Positions 19,188 through 26,918 of a stretch of 64,000 nucleotides of DNA are shown piece by piece. The stretch spans positions 1-64,000 of the forward strand of contig CAISDJ010000137.1 in the NCBI GenBank assembly GCA_903884105.1, in the 5' to 3' direction. A model generated the notes under the pieces. That model was not told the origin of the DNA. It saw nothing but the letters and a program-made list of their open reading frames with translations, and did no database searches. Within the stretch, counting starts at the first letter, position 1; each line of letters starts with the position of its first letter. Source of the DNA: an uncultured Pseudomonadota bacterium. Its GTDB lineage: Bacteria; Pseudomonadota; Gammaproteobacteria; Steroidobacterales; Steroidobacteraceae. Position numbers and translations under genes: made by a program.

Positions 19188-20500
19188 GCAGCCGCTTCCC
19201 TCCATGGCGCGTTGCGACGCTGCCGCTCGCGGCCAGTGCGATGCTGTTCTCCCTCTCTGCGGGAGCGGAAACACTGGAAGAAGCCTGGACGCTGGCTCAG
19301 CGGAACGATCCCGGTCTCGCGGCCGCGCAAAGTGATGCCGAAGCCGCGCGGCTCAGCGTGCAAGCAGCCAAGGGAGAGCGTTGGCCGACGTTGATGGCGA
19401 GCGGCGCGTTCACGCAGATGCAGGATGCCCCGGCATTCAGCTTCGGGACCACCGCGCTGCCCTTCCAGCTGCCCGAAATCTTCAGCCACGACAACTTTGT
19501 CACGGCGGGCGTCAGTGTCGATGTACCGCTGTACACCGGTGGCCGCATCACCAGCCAGATTGCCGCAGCGGAAGCCGGCGGGGCGGCACGATCCGCTGAC
19601 GCCGAGCGCGCGCAGTCGGACTTGCGGTTCGCCGTGGCAGAGAGCTACGTGGCCGTCCAGCGCGCGGAGCGGGCTTTGGCGATTGCTCAAAGCAATGTAG
19701 ATAGCCTCACTCGCTACGTTGCGGACGTCGATGCCATGTTCACTCGCGAGGTCGTGCCGCGCAACGACCTGCTCTCGGCGCAGGTAGCGCGGGCCAATGC
19801 GGAGCAAGGCCGGCTGCAGGCGGCGAACGCATTGGAAATGGCAAAAGCGTTCTACAACCGCCGGATTGGTCTACCACTCGACCGCGATTTCACGCTGTCT
19901 CCGGTTGTGGCCCCGGCCGCCGCCGACATCGGCAGCGCGCCGGTTGCTGCGCTTGAGCGGGAAGCCCTGCAGAATCGGCGTGAGATCGCGGCGCTCGATG
20001 CCCAGGGACAGGCTTTCGGCCATGCAGCCCAAGCAGAACGTTCGAGACTCGCGCCACAGATCAGCCTGAGTGGCGGCTATCAGTACCTGGAGAACCAGGC
20101 GCTGGATCGGGATACGTTTGCAATGGCCGGTGTCGGCTTGAAGTGGGCGCTGTTCGACGGCGGCCAGGTCCGCAACCGCAGCGCCAGCCTGCGCCAGACG
20201 CAGCGGGCAACGGAGCACCGCCTGGTCGATCTGCGGTCGATGATTGCACTGGAAGTGCGGCAGGCATGGTTCACGTTGCAGGAGGCCCGGGCTCGCACCG
20301 AGGTTGCTCGAGGGGCCGTCGAGCAGGCAGAGGAGAACCTGCGCATTGCCAACCAGCAGTACGCGGCTGGCCTCGTCAACAGCACCCGCGTTCTGGAGGC
20401 AGAGGCATTGCGTGTCCAGAGCCTCGGCAATCGGGAGAATGCAGCGCTTGATGCGAGCCTTGCGCAGCTGCGTCTGGCCAGGACGGTCGGCAGGCTGTAA
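19184..20500 (+). CDS. TolC-family outer-membrane efflux channel
   Basis: A 438-residue outer-membrane factor with a signal peptide ending SAGA-ET near residue 27. Two long alternating helical repeats of the TolC type follow (for example ARSADAERAQSDLRFAVAES and its counterpart around residues 330-370). The GTG start overlaps the stop of the sqr gene as GTGA, so translation is likely coupled. It supplies the exit duct for the adaptor and pump encoded upstream, making the tripartite system complete within one operon. Confidence 0.9.
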   Translation: MSSRFPPWRVATLPLAASAMLFSLSAGAETLEEAWTLAQRNDPGLAAAQSDAEAARLSVQAAKGERWPTLMASGAFTQMQDAPAFSFGTTALPFQLPEIFSHDNFVTAGVSVDVPLYTGGRITSQIAAAEAGGAARSADAERAQSDLRFAVAESYVAVQRAERALAIAQSNVDSLTRYVADVDAMFTREVVPRNDLLSAQVARANAEQGRLQAANALEMAKAFYNRRIGLPLDRDFTLSPVVAPAAADIGSAPVAALEREALQNRREIAALDAQGQAFGHAAQAERSRLAPQISLSGGYQYLENQALDRDTFAMAGVGLKWALFDGGQVRNRSASLRQTQRATEHRLVDLRSMIALEVRQAWFTLQEARARTEVARGAVEQAEENLRIANQQYAAGLVNSTRVLEAEALRVQSLGNRENAALDASLAQLRLARTVGRL

Positions 20501-20550
20501 CGGGACGCTTGGGGGTTGAAATCGTCGACCTTGATGCCTAAACAGGACTC

Positions 20551-21003
20551 ATGGAACCAAACGCGCCTTCCTTGCACATCGTCTGTCCCGCGTGCACCGC
20601 GGTCAACCGCGTCCCCGAGAGTCGGCTCGCCGATGCTCCCCATTGCGCCAAGTGCAAGCAGCCGCTGTTCCAGGGAAAGCCCGCGTCGCTCGATGCGGCA
20701 ACGTTCGACCGGCAACTGACGCGCAGCGAGATCCCGCTGATCGTCGACTTCTGGGCGGAGTGGTGTGGCCCCTGCAAGATGATGGCGCCGGTGTTCGCCG
20801 ACGCAGCACGCAGGCTTGAGCCTCGTGTCCGGCTGGCAAAGGTCGATACCGAGGCGGAGCCGGGCATCGCCGGACGCTATGCAATTCGCAGCATTCCAAC
20901 ATTGATTGCCTTCCGCGGCGGTCGCGAGATCGGCAGGCAATCGGGTGCGATGCCGCCTGAGGCATTGCTGAGTTGGTGCCGGCAGGTTACTGGCATCAAG
21001 TAG
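20551..21003 (+). CDS. trxC: thioredoxin 2 with N-terminal zinc finger
   Basis: A 150-residue protein. The N-terminus has two CxxC pairs (CPAC at 12-15 and CAKC at 37-40) forming the zinc finger of thioredoxin 2. The thioredoxin domain has the active site WCGPCK near residue 71-76 and the cis-proline IPTL. TrxC reduces disulfides and can strip sulfur from persulfides. It lies 50 bases after the TolC gene, so it may be the last member of the sulfide-response operon. Its stop codon TAG is the first triplet of a heptamer array, which may influence the 3' end of the transcript. Confidence 0.92.
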   Translation: MEPNAPSLHIVCPACTAVNRVPESRLADAPHCAKCKQPLFQGKPASLDAATFDRQLTRSEIPLIVDFWAEWCGPCKMMAPVFADAARRLEPRVRLAKVDTEAEPGIAGRYAIRSIPTLIAFRGGREIGRQSGAMPPEALLSWCRQVTGIK

Positions 21004-21107
21004 GGGATAGGGGATAGGGGATAGCAAAACGGGAGATCCCGATGGACACCGTCTTCGGGAAAGTAAAGACTCTTCGCTATCCCCTATCCCCTATCCCCTA
21101 TCCCCTA
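21001..21107. repeat. inverted pair of heptamer arrays (TAGGGGA / CTATCCC)
   Basis: The left array is three TAGGGGA units plus TAG (21001-21024). The right array is four CTATCCC units plus CTA (21077-21107). The arrays are mutual reverse complements around a 52-base spacer, so the RNA could form a stem of over 20 bp between trxC and the VIT gene. Confidence 0.95.
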
Positions 21108-21113
21108 CTTCCC

Positions 21114-21803
21114 ATGAGACATCGAGAACTCCACCGCGCATCGCGCATCGGCTGGTTGCGTGCAGCCGTTCTGGGGGCCAACGATGGCCTGATTTCAACG
21201 GCGAGCCTCGTGGTCGGCGTTGCCGCGTCGGCGGCCTCGCGCAACGAGGTGCTGGTGGCGGGCGTCGCCGGACTGGTCGCCGGTGCGCTGTCCATGGCTG
21301 CCGGCGAGTACGTCTCCGTGAGCTCGCAGTCCGATACGGAGCAAGCCGACCTCGCGCGCGAGAGCAAGGAGCTGGCCACCGATCCGGAGTCGGAGCGCGC
21401 TGAGCTTGCCAGCATCTACGTGGGCCGTGGTGTCGAGCCCACGCTGGCCGATCAAGTAGCGACGCAGATGATGGCCAAGGATGCGCTCGGCGCCCACGCA
21501 CGTGATGAGCTCGGCATGTCCGAGATCACGATGGCAAAGCCGCTGCAGGCCGCGTGGGCCTCCGCCGCCACATTTTCGTCAGGCGCCATCATGCCGTTGA
21601 TCGCCGTGACGCTGTTGCCGGACAGCTTCCTGCTGCCGGGGATCGGGATTGTCGTGTTGATCCTGCTAACCGTGCTGGGCGCACTTGCCGCGCGGACGGG
21701 CGGTGCCCCGATGGGCAAAGGCATTCTGCGCGTGACGTTCTGGGGCCTGGTCGCCATGGTTGTGACGGCAGGTGTCGGGCGGCTGTTCGGAGCGGTAGTG
21801 TGA
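21114..21803 (+). CDS. VIT/CCC1-family Fe/Mn transporter
   Basis: A 229-residue membrane protein beginning MRHRELHRASRIGWLRAAVL, followed by GANDGLISTASLVVGVAA. That opening is diagnostic of the VIT1/CCC1-type iron and manganese transporter family. Five membrane helices are expected, with a cytoplasmic helical segment between helices 2 and 3 (residues about 65-130, rich in Glu and Asp). ATG 21114 is preferred because the frame upstream is only the repeat array. It probably exports Fe2+ or Mn2+ from the cytoplasm. Whether it belongs to the preceding sulfide-response operon is unclear. Confidence 0.88.
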   Translation: MRHRELHRASRIGWLRAAVLGANDGLISTASLVVGVAASAASRNEVLVAGVAGLVAGALSMAAGEYVSVSSQSDTEQADLARESKELATDPESERAELASIYVGRGVEPTLADQVATQMMAKDALGAHARDELGMSEITMAKPLQAAWASAATFSSGAIMPLIAVTLLPDSFLLPGIGIVVLILLTVLGALAARTGGAPMGKGILRVTFWGLVAMVVTAGVGRLFGAVV

Positions 21804-22120
21804 GGCGTCTCCACGCTGCTGCGGTGGTCGCGGGCCTCTCGTTCATGGTGGCCTGTGCCACGGCGGTGCCGTATGCGTCCCCTGACGCCGCGGCTTCGGG
21901 CGAAGTGAACGCGGGTCAGCGAGTGGACTGGAATCAGGCGATCGCGCTGTTGCGGTCAGGCCGCGTGTTGGCCGTGACCCAGCTGCACGACCTCAGCGTG
22001 ACCTTGACGACAGACGACGGCAAACACTACGCAACGAAGGAGCCGACGATCGACGCCATCCTGTCGGCGATCATGCTGAATGCCCCTAACGCACAGTCGA
22101 TCGTCGTCGCGACCGAGTAG
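21800..22120 (+). CDS. small hypothetical lipoprotein (106 aa)
   Basis: A 106-residue protein whose GTG start overlaps the VIT stop codon as GTGA, indicating translational coupling. The N-terminus is a lipoprotein signal (GLSFMVAC, Cys about 19). The mature part includes DWNQAIALLRSGRVLAVTQL and VTLTTDDGKHYATKEP, a small alpha/beta segment ending VVATE. The family is not recognised. Coupling suggests a role with the VIT transporter at the periplasmic side, which is inference only. Confidence 0.65.
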   Translation: MRRLHAAAVVAGLSFMVACATAVPYASPDAAASGEVNAGQRVDWNQAIALLRSGRVLAVTQLHDLSVTLTTDDGKHYATKEPTIDAILSAIMLNAPNAQSIVVATE

Positions 22121-22132
22121 CGATTGCTGCAG

Positions 22133-23275
22133 CTATTGCAGCGCCTTGACCGGATTGGTCAGCGTGCCGATGCCCTCGTAGGTGCAGACTGAGACGTCGC
22201 CGTCCTTGAAGAAGATCGGTGGCTTACGCGCATTGCCGACGCCGCCCGGTGTGCCGGTGGCGATCACGTCTCCGATCTGCAGCGTCATGATGTTCGACGC
22301 GTAGACGATCTGCTCGAACACGGTGTGGATCATCAGCGAGGAGTTGTCTTCCTGCAGTACCTGGCCGTTCAGCGAGAAGCGGATCGTGAGGTTCTGCGGA
22401 TTCGGCACAAATTCCTTCGGCACGATGAACGGGCCCATCGGCGCGAAGGTGTCGTGCGACTTGCCCATCATCCAGTCCGAACCGTAACGCGTATCACCGC
22501 GCCCTTCGCGGTCGGACACATCGTTCTCGAGCGTATAGCCGAAGATGTAGTTGGCGGCCTGAGCCAGCGGCACGCGGCTCGCAGTTTTGCCGACGACGAC
22601 GCCCATCTCGCATTCCCAGTCCACCATCTTGCGGCCCGGCGGCAGCAGGATGGTTTCGCCCTCAGAGATGATCGCTGACGGTGCCTTCAGGAACATGTAC
22701 GGATTCCAGCGCTTGTCGTCCGGCGCGCGCTCCCAGATGGCGGTCGCGCTCTTCGTGCCGGGAGGAGGAGCGCCCGGCCCGTTGTTCAAGGGCACGCCCA
22801 TGTCGCGCACGCCGCGCATTTCGGTGTCGTGATCGCGGTAATTGACGGCCACGTTCAGCAGCTTCCCGGGATACATGATCGGCGGACGTACGCGCACCTC
22901 CTTCAATTGATACACGTACGGCAGGCGCTGCGTCGGTGGCGTCGAGTTGACCAGGGCAACGACTTGCAGGATGCGTTCACGGACGCCGGCGTCGTAGCGG
23001 GTGATCAGATCCTTCATGTCCGTGGGCGCGACGATCGACGAGGCGGGCGTGCGGATGGCGGTGTGAGCTGCGGCGAAATCGACGACCACCGAGTCCTTGA
23101 GCACGAGCCCGACGAACGTCTTCCCTTGGGTTTCGAACGTGCCGAGCTTGAAGGCGGGCTGGATGGGCGCGGGGGCAGCCGCTTGCACGGCAACAGCCGA
23201 ACCGAGTCCGATGCTGCCGATGAGAAGCACGCGTCCCGCAAGACGTGCGAGAGAGCGCAGGGGGGTGTTTGTCAT
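22133..23275 (-). CDS. fumarylacetoacetate hydrolase-fold protein with a signal peptide
   Basis: A 380-residue protein. Residues 1-33 look like a Sec signal (Arg near the start, then VLLIGSIGLGSAVAVQAAA). The C-terminal two thirds is an FAH-family domain: KLLNVAVNYRDHDTEM, metal-ligand region VDWECEMGVVVG, NDVSDREGRGD and IGDVIATGTPGGVG. FAH enzymes cleave C-C bonds or act on 2-keto acids and need Mg2+ or Ca2+. Periplasmic members are uncommon. It diverges from an orphan binding-protein gene and precedes a TonB receptor and a tannase, so breakdown of an imported aromatic compound is a plausible context. Confidence 0.82.
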   Translation of the reverse strand: MTNTPLRSLARLAGRVLLIGSIGLGSAVAVQAAAPAPIQPAFKLGTFETQGKTFVGLVLKDSVVVDFAAAHTAIRTPASSIVAPTDMKDLITRYDAGVRERILQVVALVNSTPPTQRLPYVYQLKEVRVRPPIMYPGKLLNVAVNYRDHDTEMRGVRDMGVPLNNGPGAPPPGTKSATAIWERAPDDKRWNPYMFLKAPSAIISEGETILLPPGRKMVDWECEMGVVVGKTASRVPLAQAANYIFGYTLENDVSDREGRGDTRYGSDWMMGKSHDTFAPMGPFIVPKEFVPNPQNLTIRFSLNGQVLQEDNSSLMIHTVFEQIVYASNIMTLQIGDVIATGTPGGVGNARKPPIFFKDGDVSVCTYEGIGTLTNPVKALQ

Positions 23276-23397
23276 GGCAGAATCCCGTGGATGCAGTGGC
23301 GTGTAAAGTAATCTGGATTTGCATGGAAAGCCACGGTCAGCACACGGCGCGGTCGCCGCGGCCAGGCCGAACGTCTTGTTTCCCAAGGAGACCCTCG

Positions 23398-24147
23398 ATG
23401 ATCCTGCGCAGAAGTCTAGTGACCATTGCCCTGTTGTTGTCTTGCCAGGGTGTCAACGCGGCGACGCTCACCGTCCTCGGCACTGGCGCAGTCGAACCTG
23501 GCATTCGATCTGCCGCCGAGGCGTTCCAGAAGGCGACGGGCCACGACGTCCGCATCACTATCCAGACGGCACCCGAGGTAAAACAACGCCTTGAGGCGCG
23601 AGAAGTATGGGATCTCGCGATCGCAACCCCTGCCACCATCGAGGAGCAGACGAAGGCTGGGTTGCTGATCGGCGGCGCCGTTACACTCGGACGCGTCGGT
23701 GTGGGCATGGCAGTGCGTCAGGGCGCAACTCAGCCGGCTATCGCCACCGTTGAGGCGATAAAGCGCGCCGTGCTGGCCGCAGACGCCGTGGTCTTGAGTC
23801 GTGGGACGACCGGTGTGTATTCGGAAGGGTTGTTGAAGAAACTCGGACTTCTCGACCAGATCGGGGGGCGATTGGTCCGTGAGGACCGAGGTTCCGAGGC
23901 CATGCACCGCTTGGCGCAGGGCAAGGGCAACGAACTCGCTTTTGGCGCACTGACCGAGATTGCGTCGGCCCGCGACGAGGGGGTTGTGCTGGTCGGGGAG
24001 CTGCCTGCTGAGCTGCAGAATTACACGACGTATACCATTGCCCAGATGCGGCAGGCCCCCGCCCCCGATGTTGCTGCAGCTTTCCTCAAGTACTTGAATT
24101 CCCCCGCTGCAAAGGCCCTGTTCCGGGCCCGTGGCATTGCAGAATAG
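23398..24147 (+). CDS. ModA-like periplasmic substrate-binding protein
   Basis: A 249-residue type 2 periplasmic binding protein with a signal peptide ending VNA-AT near residue 22. The opening ATLTVLGTGAVEPGIRSAAEAF and the hinge SRGTTGVYSEGLLKKLGL resemble ModA/AcbA-type molybdate-like binders. AAGGAG lies eight bases before the ATG. No permease or ATPase gene is adjacent, so this is an orphan binder; related proteins may bind organic acids instead of molybdate. It diverges from the exported FAH-fold protein gene, with a 122-base shared upstream region. Confidence 0.75.
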   Translation: MILRRSLVTIALLLSCQGVNAATLTVLGTGAVEPGIRSAAEAFQKATGHDVRITIQTAPEVKQRLEAREVWDLAIATPATIEEQTKAGLLIGGAVTLGRVGVGMAVRQGATQPAIATVEAIKRAVLAADAVVLSRGTTGVYSEGLLKKLGLLDQIGGRLVREDRGSEAMHRLAQGKGNELAFGALTEIASARDEGVVLVGELPAELQNYTTYTIAQMRQAPAPDVAAAFLKYLNSPAAKALFRARGIAE

Positions 24148-24463
24148 GCGGGTTCGGAACCCCTCGCGGAATCCGGCGAGGTCCCCCAGTGCGCATATTT
24201 AAGTAAGGCTCTCCTCCGTGGCGGCGAAACCGCCGCAAGCGCTGCCGATGCCCCGGCAGGAGGCGCTCGTCCACGTTCGCGCATCAAAATTGAGCAAGAA
24301 CAGAGACTCATGCACTTTTTCTAGGCGGGCAAACACTGGCATTCTTCAAGCCAGACGTTACGGCATGTCGCTTGCGCCCTGTTCTTCGCGGAGCAGTTCG
24401 CTTATTCGAGTGGCTGGCAGTGCGCCGTTCGTACACCCGAATCACACTGAAACGAGGCATTTC
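24148..24463. other. intergenic region before the second TonB receptor, no gene seen
   Basis: About 316 bases. One short hairpin, GGCGG-CGAAA-CCGCC (24220-24234), lacks a T-run. An AT-rich stretch near 24195-24205 could belong to a promoter. No riboswitch motif for TonB receptors such as a B12 box was recognised. Confidence 0.4.
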
Positions 24464-26887
24464 ATGGATACCCTGACCCAGCGCACCGGTGCCAACCGGT
24501 TGGCCGCAGCGATTTCTGCCGTGCTCGCCGCAGTCTCAGTGCAGGCGGCACAACCGGCGAACGAAATCGCCGAGATCACCGTCACGGCGACGCGTCGCGC
24601 GGAGGACATCCAGGACATCCCCCTCAATATCGCCGCCATCAGCGGCGCGCAGCTGAAGCAGCAAGGCATCACCGACCTCGCGAACCTGGGGCGTGCGGTC
24701 CCTGGCCTGTATGTCATCGACCAGGGCAAGCGCACGTCGAACCAGATCATCGTCCGCGGCCTCAACGTCAGCAACGTCGGTGCACAGGACAGTGCAGGCA
24801 ACGGCAGCGGCGATATCGTGGCCACCTATGTCGGCGAGATTCCGCTCTACATCGACCTTGGCCTCGAAGACATGCAGCGCGTCGAAGTGCTGCTCGGGCC
24901 GCAGGGCACGCTCTATGGTTCAGGCACCATGGGCGGCGTGATCCGCTACATCCCGAACCGGCCGCAGCTCGACGCCACGGCACTCACGCTGCGTGGCAGC
25001 GGCTATAGCCTCTCGCAGAGTGATGAATGGGGCAAGCAAGGGGGATTCACTGTGAATCTTCCCTTCGGCGACATCTTTGCGTTCCGCGCGTCACTCGACT
25101 ACACGGACGATCCCGGTTTCATCGACCAACCTTTTCTGGTGAAGCAGGCAGGATTGTCCGATCCCGAGCCCAACTTCGCGAGTCCGTCGGCCGTGGCGGC
25201 GAACCTGTTCCGCAAGAACGACACGAATTCCACCGAGACGATGTCCGGCCGCGTGGCATTCCGTGCCCAGCCGATGCCCGGCGTCGACGTCAATTTCACT
25301 CACTATTTCCAGGCCATGGATGCGGGCGGCCGAAACGGAAACTCGGTCGCCGCATTCGGTACCGGCCGCTACGAGTCCGCAAGCCGTTACCTCGAGCCCA
25401 ACAAGCGCATCAATCGCCTCACCGCGCTCGAGATCACGGCTGACCTTGGCTTCGCGGAACTGACCTCCGCCACCGCCAAATCGCGCTACAAGGACATCGG
25501 CGGCCGCGACCAGACCGACCTGCTGATCACGCTCGAATACAGCTACGAAGCGTTCCCGACCTTCTCCGCCTTCACGCGTGACCTGGCCAGCGAGGAGACC
25601 TTCAACCAGGAGTTGCGGCTGGTCTCGAAATCCGACGGTCCGCTGAACTGGATCGGCGGCCTGTTCTACAACAAGCTGCACGGCGACCGCATCAGCATCG
25701 AATTCACGCCGCAATACGACGAGTACCTTGCCGCCTTCTCGGGTCGTACGGGCCGTCCGGACGATATCGAGTACATTTCTCCGGCATCCGAAGACCTCAC
25801 CGAGAAGGCCGTGTATGGCGAAATCAGCTACGACTTCACGGAGAAGTGGCAGGTCACGGCAGGCGCCCGCCTGTACAAGTACGATTACGCCGCCGAGAGC
25901 GGTGCCGCCTTCCCGATGCTCTACACGGCCTTGGGCTTGGCGGGACCTGACGACATCAACGTCGATTTGAATCCGAGCGGGCAAAAGGATAGCGGTGCGC
26001 TTTACAAGCTCAATACGCGCTACCAGTTCACCGACGACCTGATGGGCTACCTGACGTTCAGCCAGGGCTATCGCATCGGCAGCAGCAACGGGCTCGATCT
26101 GTGCGAGAGCGGGTCGACTACCCAGACGGTTTGCGCGGGCGCCGGCGAGTTCGAGTACTTTCCGGACAAGACCAACAACTACGAACTCGGTATCCGCAGC
26201 CGGTGGCTGAACAACACGCTGACGCTGAACGGTTCCGTGTTCTTCATCGACTGGGTCGATCCGCAGCTGTCGAGCGCGACACTCGTAGGATCCGCGGCGA
26301 TCACGAAGAACGGCAAAGGCGCGGAGTCCAAGGGCATCGAAGTGTCCGCCAACGCGAAGCTGACGGACCGGCTCACCATGAGCGGCAGCTATGCCTACAC
26401 GAAGGCCGAGTTGTCGGCGGATGCCCCGTCGCTGCTGCTCGGCAGCGGACCTCCCGGCTTCTTCACTGGCACGTTCACGAACGGCCGGGCTGGCGATCGC
26501 CTCCCGGGCTCGCCGGAAAGTCAGGCGACGTTCCAGGCCAATTACCTGATGCCGCTCGGCTCGGACTGGACGCTGGACTTCGACTACGGCCTCGCCATGG
26601 TCGGCAACATCATCACGAAGGTCGGCCTGCGCGAGAGCGGCGAGACGCTGCCCGGATACAGCATCCATCATGCCGCGGCCACGCTGCACAGCGGATCATG
26701 GAGCCTCAGCCTGTACTCCAGGAACCTCCTCAACAAGTACGCGGTGACGGGGGTGCGCTCCAACCGGAACTTCATCCAGACGGTTACGGACGAGAACGGC
26801 GATCCGGTCCGGGTGCGCAGCTACATGGAAGACGTGTTGCGCCCACGCGAGATCGGGCTGCGTTTCACGTACGACTTCAAGCTCTGA
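24464..26887 (+). CDS. TonB-dependent outer-membrane receptor
   Basis: An 807-residue receptor. Signal peptide to about residue 29 (SVQAAQ), TonB-box region EIAEITVTATRR, plug with IIVRGLNVSN and VEVLLGPQGTLYGSGTMGG, and a barrel ending RFTYDFKL. CGAGG lies seven bases before ATG 24464; the longer upstream frame gives no family sequence. The C-terminal residue is Leu after FTYDFK, slightly unusual for a barrel but common in this receptor group. The next gene is a TPR-sulfotransferase 31 bases on, then a tannase-type esterase, so the ligand may be an aromatic ester or glycoside. Receptors of this type serve many small organic ligands. Confidence 0.9.
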   Translation: MDTLTQRTGANRLAAAISAVLAAVSVQAAQPANEIAEITVTATRRAEDIQDIPLNIAAISGAQLKQQGITDLANLGRAVPGLYVIDQGKRTSNQIIVRGLNVSNVGAQDSAGNGSGDIVATYVGEIPLYIDLGLEDMQRVEVLLGPQGTLYGSGTMGGVIRYIPNRPQLDATALTLRGSGYSLSQSDEWGKQGGFTVNLPFGDIFAFRASLDYTDDPGFIDQPFLVKQAGLSDPEPNFASPSAVAANLFRKNDTNSTETMSGRVAFRAQPMPGVDVNFTHYFQAMDAGGRNGNSVAAFGTGRYESASRYLEPNKRINRLTALEITADLGFAELTSATAKSRYKDIGGRDQTDLLITLEYSYEAFPTFSAFTRDLASEETFNQELRLVSKSDGPLNWIGGLFYNKLHGDRISIEFTPQYDEYLAAFSGRTGRPDDIEYISPASEDLTEKAVYGEISYDFTEKWQVTAGARLYKYDYAAESGAAFPMLYTALGLAGPDDINVDLNPSGQKDSGALYKLNTRYQFTDDLMGYLTFSQGYRIGSSNGLDLCESGSTTQTVCAGAGEFEYFPDKTNNYELGIRSRWLNNTLTLNGSVFFIDWVDPQLSSATLVGSAAITKNGKGAESKGIEVSANAKLTDRLTMSGSYAYTKAELSADAPSLLLGSGPPGFFTGTFTNGRAGDRLPGSPESQATFQANYLMPLGSDWTLDFDYGLAMVGNIITKVGLRESGETLPGYSIHHAAATLHSGSWSLSLYSRNLLNKYAVTGVRSNRNFIQTVTDENGDPVRVRSYMEDVLRPREIGLRFTYDFKL

Positions 26888-26918
26888 TGCAGGTGCCTTC
26901 GGCTATCATCCGGGGGGA

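Noticed and set aside
24220-24234. Terminator after the ModA-like gene
   Set aside because: The stem is only 5 bp and is not followed by a T-run.
24148-24463. Cobalamin riboswitch upstream of the second TonB receptor
   Set aside because: No B12-box-like conserved segment was found in the leader.
25091-26689. 532-codon minus-strand frame opposite the second TonB receptor
   Set aside because: Antisense shadow of a well-supported receptor gene, with no domain signature.
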